NCBI GenBank assembly: GCA_028287035.1
Contig: JAQBQL010000252.1
Coordinates: 1 to 23,912 of the forward strand
DNA length: 23,912 nucleotides
DNA from: Labilithrix sp.
GTDB lineage: Bacteria; Myxococcota; Polyangia; Polyangiales; Polyangiaceae
Direction of reading: 5' to 3'
The translations under genes and the position numbers were made by a program. This document shows, piece after piece, positions 1 through 7,622 of this stretch. The notes below the pieces were generated by a model. The model was given only the letters and a program-made list of their open reading frames with translations. It made no database searches and was not told the origin of the DNA. Position 1 is the stretch's first letter; each line of letters opens with the position of its first letter.

Positions 1-8
1 CGCTCAGC

Positions 9-41
9 GCCGCGGTCGCCCGGCGACGGCGCCGCCGCGGC
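9..41 (-). terminator. possible GC-rich terminator hairpin after the 46-615 lipoprotein gene
   Basis: GCCGCGG at 9-15 and CCGCGGC at 35-41 are perfect reverse complements, and the intervening bases can fold further (TCGCC/GGCGA). It lies just past the stop codon at 46-48 of the minus-strand lipoprotein gene. There is no T-run after it in the minus direction, so it is only a candidate, and GC-rich sequence makes such pairings common. Confidence 0.25.
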
Positions 42-45
42 TAGG

Positions 46-615
46 TCACTCGCAGACGGCGTGCTCCGCTTCGACGACGTCGCAGGCGGGCACGTCGAAC
101 GCGACGTCGACCGAGCTGCCGTTCGGGAAGGTGACCTGCATGACGCCCGTGGCGCGCTCGGCGGAGAGCGCGGAGAGCGTGACGGGGTTCACGGCGGCGG
201 CCGCGCGGCCGGAGGCCTCGACGTGGTCGTTGACGCTCTCCCCCGAGGGGCAGCTGCTGGCGAGCCGCGCGAACTTCACCTCTTCATCGGCGCCCGAGAA
301 GGCGCCCGGCGCGGTGCCCTGGAGGCGGTAGGCCTGTACGATGGTCAGCCCGGGGCGGAGCCTCTCGGTCGTGATCTGCTCGCAGAGGTCGGGCTGGTCG
401 GCCAGCACGATGCTGATGGTGCCGTCCTTCTCCTGGTGCACGACGCCGCTGGCCACGACGAAGGGCTTGCCGGCGAGCGTGCTCGAGGCGCCCTGGTTGC
501 CGGAGCTCGAGCTCGTGCTCGTGCTGCCGCCGGGGGCGCCGGTGCTGCTGCTGCCGGAGGAGCACGCGAGGGCGGAGACCACGAGGGCCGAGAGCGAGGC
601 GAGGAGGAGCTTCAT
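46..615 (-). CDS. small cysteine-containing lipoprotein of unknown function
   Basis: A 189-residue exported protein. The start is the ATG at 615, because the frame upstream of it runs antisense through the tRNA and is not credible coding sequence. Residues 1-17 form a short lipoprotein signal peptide (MKLLLAS, then a hydrophobic stretch) ending in SALAC, so Cys18 would be lipidated. Residues 19-45 are a Ser/Gly/Thr linker. The mature domain (about 46-189) carries four further cysteines (in DLCEQ, SSCPS, PACDV and at AVCE near the C-terminus), which suggests two disulfides and an extracytoplasmic fold. The residue after Cys18 is Ser, not Asp or Lys, so outer-membrane sorting is plausible. I do not recognise a named family. 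It stands alone, head to head with the tRNA promoter region. Confidence 0.8.
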   Translation of the reverse strand: MKLLLASLSALVVSALACSSGSSSTGAPGGSTSTSSSSGNQGASSTLAGKPFVVASGVVHQEKDGTISIVLADQPDLCEQITTERLRPGLTIVQAYRLQGTAPGAFSGADEEVKFARLASSCPSGESVNDHVEASGRAAAAVNPVTLSALSAERATGVMQVTFPNGSSVDVAFDVPACDVVEAEHAVCE

Positions 616-676
616 GCCTCCGTCTGTCACGAGGCCGCCCCTTCCGTCACGCGAAGGAGGACGCGATCTCAAGTGC

Positions 677-704
677 TTGCGTTGCGATCGGGTTTGGATA
701 TAGT
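677..704 (+). promoter_or_regulatory. likely sigma70-type promoter of the tRNA gene
   Basis: TTGCGT at 677-682 (-35-like) and TATAGT at 699-704 (-10, five of six consensus bases) are 16 bases apart. Transcription would begin near 711, just before the tRNA's first base at 718. The AT-rich -10 stands out in this GC-rich DNA. Assigned by eye. Confidence 0.5.
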
Positions 705-717
705 GCGCAGCGCTCCT

Positions 718-792
718 GCCGGAGTAGCTCAGTTGGTTTAGAGCGGGCGTTTCATACGCGCTAGGTCGGGGGTTCAAATCCCTCCTCCGGCA
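718..792 (+). tRNA. tRNA-Met (CAT anticodon)
   Basis: The whole cloverleaf can be drawn. Acceptor GCCGGAG (718-724) pairs with CTCCGGC (785-791), followed by discriminator A792. The D stem is GCTC/GAGC (727-730/741-744). The anticodon stem is 746-750/758-762 around loop TTCATAC, with anticodon CAT at 753-755. The variable loop is AGGTC (763-767). The T stem is 768-772/780-784 around TTCAAAT. CCA is not encoded (CTG follows the discriminator). The perfectly paired first base pair and the lack of three consecutive G:C pairs in the anticodon stem argue against initiator tRNA. Elongator Met is most likely; tRNA-Ile2, whose CAT anticodon is lysidine-modified, is the alternative. Confidence 0.93.
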
Positions 793-1024
793 CTGAATTG
801 GTGGCCTTTGGTGAGTCGTCTCGGACCCGGGCCCAGAACCGTCGCGTGGCGCGGAGCGCGGCGGCTTCAGAGTCGCAAATCGCGTCTCTTCCGATTGCAG
901 CACTGAATTCCGCGATCGACCTGGCCGTGTGTACTGGAGCGGGATCCAGGCCGAAAACGGTGATGAGAGGCGCGGGGGCGCTTGCTCGCCGCGGTCACCG
1001 GTCGCCGTCGGGGATCACCACACC

Positions 1025-1948
1025 ATGTCCAAGGACCATCGCGCATCGTTCGTTCGTTCGTCGCTCGTCGCGCTCGCCTGCCTGGGGGCCGGTTGCTCCT
1101 CGGGCTCCGAGGAAGAGGCGGTCAGGCCGAAGCTCGAGATCGTGAACCAGACGGCGAGCGCGCTGTCCGCGGCGTCCATCACCGCCGTCACCGGTACCTA
1201 CAGCGGCACGTGCAGCGGACGCGACCCCCTCGAGACCGAGGGATGGGTCGTCGACCTCGTCACACCGGCGTCCTCGAGCCTGACGGTGCGCAAGAACGAC
1301 CCTGACTGTCGCCTGACGGTCAGGAACATCCTGACCGCCGACAGTACCTTCTCCGGCACTCCCGCGATCACGCTGGACACGGTCGACGCGTACAAGAGCA
1401 CTTCGTCCGCCTTCGCGATCGGTGCGGGCCCCCTTGGGTTCTACGGCAACGCGAAGATCAGCGCGCTCACCTACCTCGAGGACTTCACGATCACGCTGCT
1501 CGTCTCCGACGACGCGCAGGCGACCGCGCCCGGCACGCCGCCCGCCGCAGGGTTCGCGACCGAGGCCGGCTCGGTCAGCGCCTCCGCGGTCCCCGCGCCC
1601 GCGTACACCGTGGGCTTCGGCGGAATGACCGTGACGAAGGACGCGGAGAACGTCGTCCAGTCCGCAGCCGGCTTTGCCCAGCTCACCGTGGGCGCCGTCG
1701 CCGGTGAAGACTACGCGGTCAGCCTCGACGACCTGACCGGGGCAACGTTTGCGGCGGTCGACGCGGCGTACGCAGCCGCAGCAAGCAAGGGCACGCTCGC
1801 GAGCCTCGCTGTTGCTGGCCGGATCCCCGCGGCGTCCTTCGGCCTCGAGGCCGCGGACCTCGACACCGCGACCTACCGCACGATCATCCTTCGCCACACG
1901 GTGTCGGACGTCTCCTCGTACCAGTACTTCGTGGTTCTCTTCGAGTGA
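1025..1948 (+). CDS. lipoprotein with a domain shared with the next gene
   Basis: A 307-residue exported protein. The ATG at 1025 puts a signal peptide at residues 1-23 ending in LGAGC, with Cys24 lipidated; an upstream start would bury the signal peptide. Residues about 43-162 align by eye with residues 44-160 of the next gene. Shared marks are the S-A-L-x-A-A start, ITAVTGTYSGTC, RKNDPDC, LTAD, the alternation around LDT, GNAKIS, and DFTITLLVSD. Two cysteines (C63 and C95) are conserved in both and probably form a disulfide. After an Ala/Pro-rich hinge (about 165-195), residues 200-307 form a second, unrecognised domain ending in FVVLFE. It is followed after 39 bases by the paralogue, so the two are probably co-transcribed. 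Function unknown; outer-membrane surface location is inferred. Confidence 0.85.
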   Translation: MSKDHRASFVRSSLVALACLGAGCSSGSEEEAVRPKLEIVNQTASALSAASITAVTGTYSGTCSGRDPLETEGWVVDLVTPASSSLTVRKNDPDCRLTVRNILTADSTFSGTPAITLDTVDAYKSTSSAFAIGAGPLGFYGNAKISALTYLEDFTITLLVSDDAQATAPGTPPAAGFATEAGSVSASAVPAPAYTVGFGGMTVTKDAENVVQSAAGFAQLTVGAVAGEDYAVSLDDLTGATFAAVDAAYAAAASKGTLASLAVAGRIPAASFGLEAADLDTATYRTIILRHTVSDVSSYQYFVVLFE

Positions 1949-1973
1949 CCTCTTGAAAGACCGCTACGCGAGA

Positions 1974-1979
1974 AGGAGG
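1974..1979 (+). promoter_or_regulatory. strong Shine-Dalgarno site for the DUF3494 lipoprotein gene
   Basis: AGGAGG lies eight bases before the ATG at 1988. It is one of the clearest ribosome binding sites in the window and fixes that start. Confidence 0.8.
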
Positions 1980-1987
1980 AGAGCTCG

Positions 1988-3142
1988 ATGACGACATCGC
2001 CGCCGCGCCGTCTCCTCTCTCTCGCGTCGCTGCTCGTTCTCGGAGCGGGATGTGCCGTCGCCGGCGATGACGACGTGCCGGCACGGCTCGAGGTGCTCGG
2101 TTCGAGCTCCTCCGCGCTCGGAGCCGCGGCGGTCACCGCCATCGCCGGCACGTACGGGCCGGGCTGCGACGGCCGGAGCGTCGACGGCACCGATCCCTGG
2201 ACCGTCACGGTCGCCGGCACGCCTGGCCCGGACGAGCTGCGCGTCCGCCGGAACGACGCGAGCTGCGTATTGACCCTGCGCGCGCTGACCGCGGACGGCG
2301 CGGTCTACGGGGCCGCGCCGGCCCTCGCGCTCGACACGACCTACGCGAGGGACGGGGGCTCCGCGGCGTTCGCCGGAGACGACGGATCCGTCGCGTTCCT
2401 TGGCAATGCGAAGATCAGCACGCGTAGCTTCGCCGGCGACTTCACGATCAGCCTCCTTCTGTCGGATGCTCCGCGCGCGTCGGACGCCGGGCCGAAGCTC
2501 GCGGTACGGGGCGCCCCCGATCTGCTGACCACCGCCACGTACGCGGTGCTCGCGGGGTCGGCGGCGACGAACAGCGGCACGGACACGATCGTCGACGGCG
2601 ATCTCGGCGTCTCGCCGGGAATCGCCGTGACGGGCTTGCCGGCGGGACAGCCCACGGGCGCGACCCGTCTCGGGGAAGACGAGGCCGCGATACGAGCGCA
2701 GGCCGACCTGGTGACGGTCCATGCCGACCTCGCCGGAAGGGAATGCCCTCCCGAGAACACGCTGACCGGTCAGGACCTCGCCGGGCTGGTGCTCGCTCCC
2801 GGCGTGTACTGCTTCGCGGCCGCCGCGGCGCTCGGTCCCGGCACCCTGACGCTCGACGCGCACGATGATCCCGGCGCGTACTGGGTATTCCAGGTCGGAA
2901 GCGCCCTGAACGTCGCGGCGAGCACGGTCAGCGTCATCAACGGGGGCACCCCGTGCAACGTGTTCTGGGAAGTCGGGAGCTCGGCGACATTGCTCGAGGA
3001 CGCGGCATTCGCCGGGAACATCGTCGCCCTCACGAGCATCACGCTGAACACGAACGCGACCCTCTCGCCGGGCCGCGCCCTCGCGCGGGAAGGCGCGGTG
3101 ACGATGTCGACGGCGCACCTATCGAAGGCCGCCTGTCCCTGA
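1988..3142 (+). CDS. lipoprotein with shared N-terminal domain and DUF3494 (ice-binding-like) domain
   Basis: A 384-residue exported protein. Signal peptide residues 1-21 end in LGAGC, with Cys22 lipidated. Residues 44-160 are the domain shared with the preceding gene, including the cysteine pair C60/C93 and GNAKIS/DFTISLLLSD. Residues about 176-384 match the DUF3494 / ice-binding-protein-like family: YAVLAGSAATNSGTDTIVDG, DLGVSPG, ITGLP-type turn, AAxRAQADL, LAPGVYCF, the L-T-L-D-A ladder strand, WVFQVGSAL, CNVFWEVGSSATL, and the closing SPGRALAREGAVTM. In this family the fold is a right-handed beta-helix with a flanking helix. Some members bind ice; many others are probably adhesins or matrix proteins. 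The N-terminal fusion and lipid anchor would place this one on the cell surface. Ice binding itself is not shown by the sequence. Confidence 0.88.
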   Translation: MTTSPPRRLLSLASLLVLGAGCAVAGDDDVPARLEVLGSSSSALGAAAVTAIAGTYGPGCDGRSVDGTDPWTVTVAGTPGPDELRVRRNDASCVLTLRALTADGAVYGAAPALALDTTYARDGGSAAFAGDDGSVAFLGNAKISTRSFAGDFTISLLLSDAPRASDAGPKLAVRGAPDLLTTATYAVLAGSAATNSGTDTIVDGDLGVSPGIAVTGLPAGQPTGATRLGEDEAAIRAQADLVTVHADLAGRECPPENTLTGQDLAGLVLAPGVYCFAAAAALGPGTLTLDAHDDPGAYWVFQVGSALNVAASTVSVINGGTPCNVFWEVGSSATLLEDAAFAGNIVALTSITLNTNATLSPGRALAREGAVTMSTAHLSKAACP

Positions 3143-3328
3143 CGACGCGCAAGGACGGGAAAGCGGCGCATTCCGTGCGCTCCGCGAAGCGCGCTACGCG
3201 GGATGCGCGGGATGGGCGGTGCGATCTGCCCCGCCGCATTCGCACGGACGGGACATCTCCCCTCGCCCCCCACGGGGCGATACCGGCATATCGTTCTCGA
3301 TCAACTTGCACCTGAATCGAGGCCCCGG

Positions 3329-5245
3329 ATGAAACATCGATTTCTTGTCGCTCTCGGCGCTCTCGCCCTGGGCACTCTCTCCTCCCAGCACGCCGAAGCG
3401 CAGACCGCGCCCGGTGAGATGAAGGGATACGCCGCCAGCGTCTTCAACCCGTCGGAGCGCGGCAGCGACTGGTTTGCCAACGAGTCCAACGACTATCGCG
3501 GCAAGTTCCGCCTCGCCGTCGGCGTGGTCGGCGATTACAGCTATCGCGGGCTCATCGGCGCCTACAATCGCGATGGCACCGTGCGGGCCTCGGTGCTCCG
3601 CAACCAGATGCTCCTCCACACCGGCGGAAGCCTCGTCATCGCCGATCGCCTGCGCCTCTCGCTGAGCGTGCCGATCCAGCTGTATGCCGACGGCCACGCG
3701 TTCACCGCGCAGGACGACGGGCTCGTCTACAAGGGACCGCTGCACGAGCAGAGCGTCGGCGACATCCGCGCCTCGGCCGATATCCGGGTGCTCGGCGAGT
3801 ATGGCGACGCCTTCAACGCCGCGATCGGCGCCTCCGTCTTCATCCCGCTCGGCCAGCGCGAGTCCTTCACCGGCGACGACGTCACGCGCTTCGCTCCCCA
3901 CTTGAACCTCGCCGGCGACATCGGCAATTTCGCGTGGTCGGCACGCGGCGGCTACGAGCTGCGCCCGCTTCGCGTCAATTACATCGATACGCGTCTCGGC
4001 AGCACCGTCACCTTCGGCGGCGCGGTCGGTGTCCGGTTCCTCGACAAGAAGATCCTCGTTGGCCCCGAGATCTATGGCCAGACCATCGTCTCCAACGCCG
4101 ATGGCCTGAATAGCCACGACACGCCCATCGAGGCGCTGCTCGGCGCCCACTTCAACGTGGCGAACGGCTTCCGGATCAACGCCGGTGCCGGCACGTTCCT
4201 CGATCATGGATATGGCGCTGCCTCGGGCCGCGCGCTGCTCGGACTCGAGTGGTTCCCCGATGCCGACAAGCCGGATCGCGACAAGGACGGCGTCCCCGAC
4301 GAGACGGACGCCTGCCCGGACGTCTTCGGCGTGCCCACCGGTGACCCGCGGACCAACGGCTGCCCGCCTCCCCCGCCGGACCGCGACGGCGACGGCGTGC
4401 CCGACCCGGTCGACGCCTGCGTCGATGTCCCGGGCGTGGCCACCAACGATCCGAAGACCAACGGCTGCCCGCCCGACCGCGACGGTGACGGCGTCTACGA
4501 CACCGTCGATGCCTGCATCGACGTGCCCGGCGTCAAGACCGACGACCCGAAGACCAACGGCTGCCCGCCCGACCGCGACGGCGACGGCGTCTACGACAAG
4601 GACGACGCGTGCCCCGACGTGAAGGGTCTCAAGACGGACGACCCGAAGACCAACGGCTGCCCCGACACCGATCGGGACAAGGACGGGATCCTCAACGACG
4701 ACGACGCATGCCCCGATGCGGCCGGTCCGAAGTCCTCCGACCCGAAGATCAACGGCTGCCCGCGCGTGTTCATCAAGAACGCGCAGATCCAGATCCTCGA
4801 GCAGCCGAAGTTCGACTTCAACAAGTCGACCATCAAGCCGGACAGCGATTCGCTCCTCACCGAGGTCGCGAAGGTGATGACCGATCACCCGGAGATCAAG
4901 CACGTGCGCGTGGAAGGCCACACCGACAGCGTCGGCGCGGCTGACTACAACAAGAAGCTCTCGCAGCAGCGCGCTGACGCGGTCGTCAAGTGGCTGACCG
5001 CCCATGGCGTCGCCGCCGACCGGCTCGCCGCACAGGGCATCGGGAAGGAGCGGCCCCTCGTCGCGAACGACACCGAGGCGAACCGCGCGCTCAACCGCCG
5101 CGTGGAATTCCACATCGAGGACCAGGAGACGACCACCAAGGAGGTCGTGAAGACCCCCGAGGGCAAGACCCTCCAGGTCGCCCCCAAGGACGCGCAGCCG
5201 AAGGGCACCCAGCCCAAGGACGCGCAGCCGGCGCCGAAGCCCTGA
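3329..5245 (+). CDS. OmpA-family outer-membrane protein with thrombospondin type 3 repeats
   Basis: A 638-residue protein. The ATG at 3329 follows GAGG six bases upstream and opens a classical signal peptide ending in AEAQ (residues about 1-23). Residues about 25-310 look like a transmembrane beta-barrel (alternating strands such as LRLSLSVPIQLY, GASVFIPLG, GGAVGVRFLD). Residues 316-478 are five thrombospondin type 3 units of the form DRDGDGVxDxxDACxDVxG...NGCP, which in this family bind calcium along a stiff stalk. Residues about 493-600 are an OmpA C-terminal peptidoglycan-binding domain, with FDFNKSTIKPDS, VEGHTDSVG, LSQQRADAVV and NRALNRRVEF. The tail is a low-complexity Lys/Asp/Ala/Gln/Pro repeat. 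It anchors the outer membrane to peptidoglycan. It follows the two surface lipoproteins after 186 bases, and a strong hairpin follows its stop. Confidence 0.95.
   Translation: MKHRFLVALGALALGTLSSQHAEAQTAPGEMKGYAASVFNPSERGSDWFANESNDYRGKFRLAVGVVGDYSYRGLIGAYNRDGTVRASVLRNQMLLHTGGSLVIADRLRLSLSVPIQLYADGHAFTAQDDGLVYKGPLHEQSVGDIRASADIRVLGEYGDAFNAAIGASVFIPLGQRESFTGDDVTRFAPHLNLAGDIGNFAWSARGGYELRPLRVNYIDTRLGSTVTFGGAVGVRFLDKKILVGPEIYGQTIVSNADGLNSHDTPIEALLGAHFNVANGFRINAGAGTFLDHGYGAASGRALLGLEWFPDADKPDRDKDGVPDETDACPDVFGVPTGDPRTNGCPPPPPDRDGDGVPDPVDACVDVPGVATNDPKTNGCPPDRDGDGVYDTVDACIDVPGVKTDDPKTNGCPPDRDGDGVYDKDDACPDVKGLKTDDPKTNGCPDTDRDKDGILNDDDACPDAAGPKSSDPKINGCPRVFIKNAQIQILEQPKFDFNKSTIKPDSDSLLTEVAKVMTDHPEIKHVRVEGHTDSVGAADYNKKLSQQRADAVVKWLTAHGVAADRLAAQGIGKERPLVANDTEANRALNRRVEFHIEDQETTTKEVVKTPEGKTLQVAPKDAQPKGTQPKDAQPAPKP
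4274..4762 (+). repeat. five thrombospondin type 3 coding repeats inside the OmpA-like gene
   Basis: Five in-frame units of about 32-35 codons, each opening with a DRDxDG calcium loop and closing with NGCP. The three central copies share long identical DNA stretches around GACCGCGACGG and AAGACCAACGGCTGCCC, so the array could expand or contract by recombination. The first unit carries an extra run of prolines (PPPPP). Confidence 0.9.
5183..5230 (+). repeat. 30-base direct repeat in the OmpA C-terminal tail
   Basis: CCCAAGGACGCGCAGCCG occurs at 5183-5200 and again at 5213-5230, a 30-base period encoding KDAQP twice with KGTQP between. It makes a charged, proline-rich C-terminal tail beyond the peptidoglycan-binding domain. 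Confidence 0.75.
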
Positions 5246-5267
5246 GGCACTGACCGACCGCGAGGTC

Positions 5268-5311
5268 CGAGAGAACGGGCGGTCTGCGCAAGCGGGCCGC
5301 CCGTTCTCTCG
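5268..5311 (+). terminator. 15-bp perfect hairpin between ompA-like gene and trpS
   Basis: CGAGAGAACGGGCGG (5268-5282) is the exact reverse complement of CCGCCCGTTCTCTCG (5297-5311), leaving a 14-base loop. It starts 22 bases past the OmpA stop. The downstream bases are not T-rich (GTTCCGG is split by the stem), so it may terminate poorly or act as a 3'-end stabilising or attenuating stem. The trpS start is only about 40 bases further on. Confidence 0.7.
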
Positions 5312-5350
5312 TTCCGGGGTGTGGTCCCGGCCCGCGGCGGTGATGGTAGG

Positions 5351-6436
5351 ATGCGCGCCGTGACGTCTCCCACAACGCCTCGCCCTCGCATCCTCACCGG
5401 TGACACGCCCTCGGGACGCCTGCACATCGGGCACTGGGTCGGCTCGCTCGAGAACCGCGTTCGCCTCCAGGACGCGTACGACTGCTTCTTCCTGCTCGCG
5501 AACATGCACGCGTACACGACGCGGGCCGACCGGGCGGACGACATCCGGCGCGACACCCTCGACATCGCCAAGGACTGGCTCGCGGCGGGGATCGATCCCG
5601 AGCGCTCCACCCTGGTCCTGCAGACCGAGATCCCCGCCATCGCGGAGCTCACCTGGTACTTCGCGATGCTCACGCCGTTCAACCGCGTGATGCGAAACCC
5701 CACCCTGAAGACCGAGATCGATCAGAAGGACCTCGGGGATCACTACAGCTTCGGCTTCCCGCTCTACGCGGTCGGCCAGTGCGCCGACATCCTCGCGTTC
5801 CGCGCCGAGCTCGTGCCCGTCGGCGAGGACCAGATCGCGCACATCGAGATGTGCCGCGAGGTCGCGCGCCGCTTCAACTGGACCTATGGCGGCGTGGACC
5901 CGCAGACCAAGGACGAGGAGCACGTCGCGGCGGGCGGCCTCTTCCCGATCCCGAGCGCGCTCGTGGGCCGCGTGGGTCGCCTCACCGGGACCGACGGCAA
6001 GAACAAGATGTCGAAGAGCCTCGGCAACGCCATCCTGCTCACCGACACGGCGAAGGACATCAAGAAGAAGATGGGCGGCCTCTTCACCGGTCGTCAGACG
6101 ATGAGCGAGCCCGGCGACGTCAACAACGCCCTCTTCCAGTACGTGCGCGCCTTCATCAAGGACCCGGCCCGCGTCGCCGAGCTCGAGGACCGGTACTCGC
6201 GCGGCGACAACATCGGTGATGGCCACGTGAAGGCGGAGGTCGCGACGGCGATCGACGAGCTGCTCGGCCCGATGCGCGAGCGACGCGCCGCGCTGGAAGG
6301 CGCCGCCGGCGACGCACGCGTCCTCGAGATCCTGCACGCGCACACCGTGAAGGCGAACGCCGTCGCCGAGGAGACGCTGGCGCGGGCGAAGGACGCGATG
6401 AAGCTCGATTTCGGCAAGCGCTCGCTGGCGTTCTGA
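5351..6436 (+). CDS. trpS: tryptophanyl-tRNA synthetase
   Basis: Charges tRNA-Trp with tryptophan in the cytoplasm; class I synthetase. From the ATG at 5351 it is 361 residues, close to the usual 330-350. GTG at 5360, nine bases after GGTAGG, is an equally good start and would remove three residues. The class I signature is at residues 16-28 (TGDTPSGRLHIGH, HIGH at 25-28). The second signature KMSKS is at 219-223, inside NKMSKSLGN. Further family marks are the YxCFFLLANMHA-like Rossmann strand (DCFFLLANMHAYTT), the ADILAF helix and VGEDQxAHIEM. It stands alone on the plus strand, converging on the kelch-like gene with only 19 bases between the two stop codons. No T-box-like leader is visible in the 40 bases before it. 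Confidence 0.96.
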   Translation: MRAVTSPTTPRPRILTGDTPSGRLHIGHWVGSLENRVRLQDAYDCFFLLANMHAYTTRADRADDIRRDTLDIAKDWLAAGIDPERSTLVLQTEIPAIAELTWYFAMLTPFNRVMRNPTLKTEIDQKDLGDHYSFGFPLYAVGQCADILAFRAELVPVGEDQIAHIEMCREVARRFNWTYGGVDPQTKDEEHVAAGGLFPIPSALVGRVGRLTGTDGKNKMSKSLGNAILLTDTAKDIKKKMGGLFTGRQTMSEPGDVNNALFQYVRAFIKDPARVAELEDRYSRGDNIGDGHVKAEVATAIDELLGPMRERRAALEGAAGDARVLEILHAHTVKANAVAEETLARAKDAMKLDFGKRSLAF

Positions 6437-6455
6437 CCGGCGAAGCGCGCTCTCG

Positions 6456-7610
6456 TCAGCGCGGCAGGAAGAATTGCCCGCCGTCGAAGACGAGCTCTTC
6501 ACCTTGCAGGCCGCCCCACACGAAGATGCCGTGGTCGACCGGAAAGACGAGCGAGGTATATCCAGGCACGGGCTGTCCGACGGTCGACATCGGCGCCCAC
6601 GCGTCGCCCGCGGGGTCGTAGATCCCGCTGCCCGTGGCCCCCCACACGAGCATCCGCCCATCCGTGAACACGGCTCGTCCGTCGCTCGATGCGTTGTCGG
6701 GTATCGGCCTCCACGAGTCGGTCGTCGGGCGGTACGCGCGGCCGTTTCCTCCACAATTCGCGCTCCCGTCGCCGCAGCCCGCGCCCGACCAGATGATCAT
6801 CTCGCTGCCGGTCCATACGGCGGAATGATGATGGCGTGGAGAAGGGGCGCCGGCCGCGGACATGGGCAGCCAGCGGGCACTCGCCACGTCGTAAATGGCG
6901 CCGTCGCCGCGGGAGGTCCCGTCATCGCCACCCCACACGATCATCTGCGTGCCGGTCCAGATCGCCGTGTGGCCTTCACGGGGAGCCGGCGCGCCGGCGG
7001 ACGGAAGGACCGTCCATTGCCTGGATGCGGGATCGTAACTGGCGCCATCGCCCTGCGCCGACACGGGGAACGCACGCGGCAGATTCCATCCGCCGAAGAC
7101 GATCATCCGATCGCCCGTCCACACGGCGGTGTGGTCGCTCCGCGGGGTTATCGGCGCGGACGCGTCGAGTGGCTCCCACGCGTCCGTGGCGGGATCGTAG
7201 ACGCCTCCTGATTGGCAGGGAGCTTCGAGCCGTCCACAGCCCTCACCGCCCCAGATCAGCATCCGCGTCCCGGTCCAGACGACGGAATGGAGGAATCGCG
7301 CAGCGGGCGCGCCCACGGCCGAGAGCGGCGTCCAGACGTAGCTCACGGAATCGTACGCGGCCCCTACGCCGCAAAGTCCGCTCGCATTGGCGGCACCGTC
7401 CGCGCACGTGGCGCTCGTTCCCCAGAGGAGAATCTTCGCTCCGGCCGCCACCGCTCCGGGCGGAAGCGACTGGTCCGGCGTGGCGGTGGTGGGCGCGGTC
7501 AGCTTCCACGACCCGATCGGAGCGAGCGCAGGTTGCGTGATCGTTTCATGATCACCGCAGGGGGTGACGTGAACGAATGCCGTCACGCAGAAGACGAGGA
7601 GCTTGTTCAA
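6456..7610 (-). CDS. kelch-like beta-propeller exported protein, downstream copy
   Basis: A 384-residue protein built of kelch-type blades. The recurring unit is PRxxHTAVWTGxxMIVWGG followed by a GxxYDPxxxxW strand, seen six to seven times from residue about 45 to the C-terminus. It is a close paralogue of the gene just upstream (most residues identical across the blades). The only reasonable start is TTG at 7610, 12 bases after the upstream gene's stop and with no clear Shine-Dalgarno, so translation may be coupled to it. The N-terminus (MNKLLVFCVTAFVHVTPCGD) is a weak signal peptide with a poor lipobox (VTPC), unlike the clean ALSGC of the paralogue. Kelch propellers bind proteins or sugars or form enzymes such as galactose oxidase; no catalytic residues are recognised. 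Role unknown. Confidence 0.85.
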   Translation of the reverse strand: MNKLLVFCVTAFVHVTPCGDHETITQPALAPIGSWKLTAPTTATPDQSLPPGAVAAGAKILLWGTSATCADGAANASGLCGVGAAYDSVSYVWTPLSAVGAPAARFLHSVVWTGTRMLIWGGEGCGRLEAPCQSGGVYDPATDAWEPLDASAPITPRSDHTAVWTGDRMIVFGGWNLPRAFPVSAQGDGASYDPASRQWTVLPSAGAPAPREGHTAIWTGTQMIVWGGDDGTSRGDGAIYDVASARWLPMSAAGAPSPRHHHSAVWTGSEMIIWSGAGCGDGSANCGGNGRAYRPTTDSWRPIPDNASSDGRAVFTDGRMLVWGATGSGIYDPAGDAWAPMSTVGQPVPGYTSLVFPVDHGIFVWGGLQGEELVFDGGQFFLPR

Positions 7611-7622
7611 GGGCGGTAAGTG

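Noticed and set aside
616..903. Upstream extension of the minus-strand lipoprotein frame through the tRNA
   Set aside because: It translates the tRNA antisense (giving DLNPRPSAYETPALNQ, a familiar false product) and would hide the real signal peptide that starts at 615.
790..909. Direct repeat GCACTGAATT at 790-799 and 900-909, the first overlapping the tRNA 3' end, as a possible attachment-site pair
   Set aside because: Only 10 bases are shared, the interval is about 110 bases with no cargo, and no integrase is present.
4274..4762. Regularly spaced repeats as a possible CRISPR array
   Set aside because: They are in-frame calcium-binding protein repeats of about 96 bases, without unique spacers.
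5312..5350. T-box or tryptophan-responsive leader before trpS
   Set aside because: The space is too short and no T-box sequence or Trp-codon leader peptide is seen.
6446..6463. CGCGCT/AGCGCG stem between trpS and the kelch-like gene as a bidirectional terminator
   Set aside because: Only six base pairs, overlaps the kelch gene's last codons, no T-run; too weak in GC-rich DNA.
3194..6754. Very long open frame antisense to the OmpA-like gene and trpS
   Set aside because: It lies opposite two certain genes, and its product is Arg/Val/Asp-rich low complexity, as expected from GC-biased third positions read in reverse.
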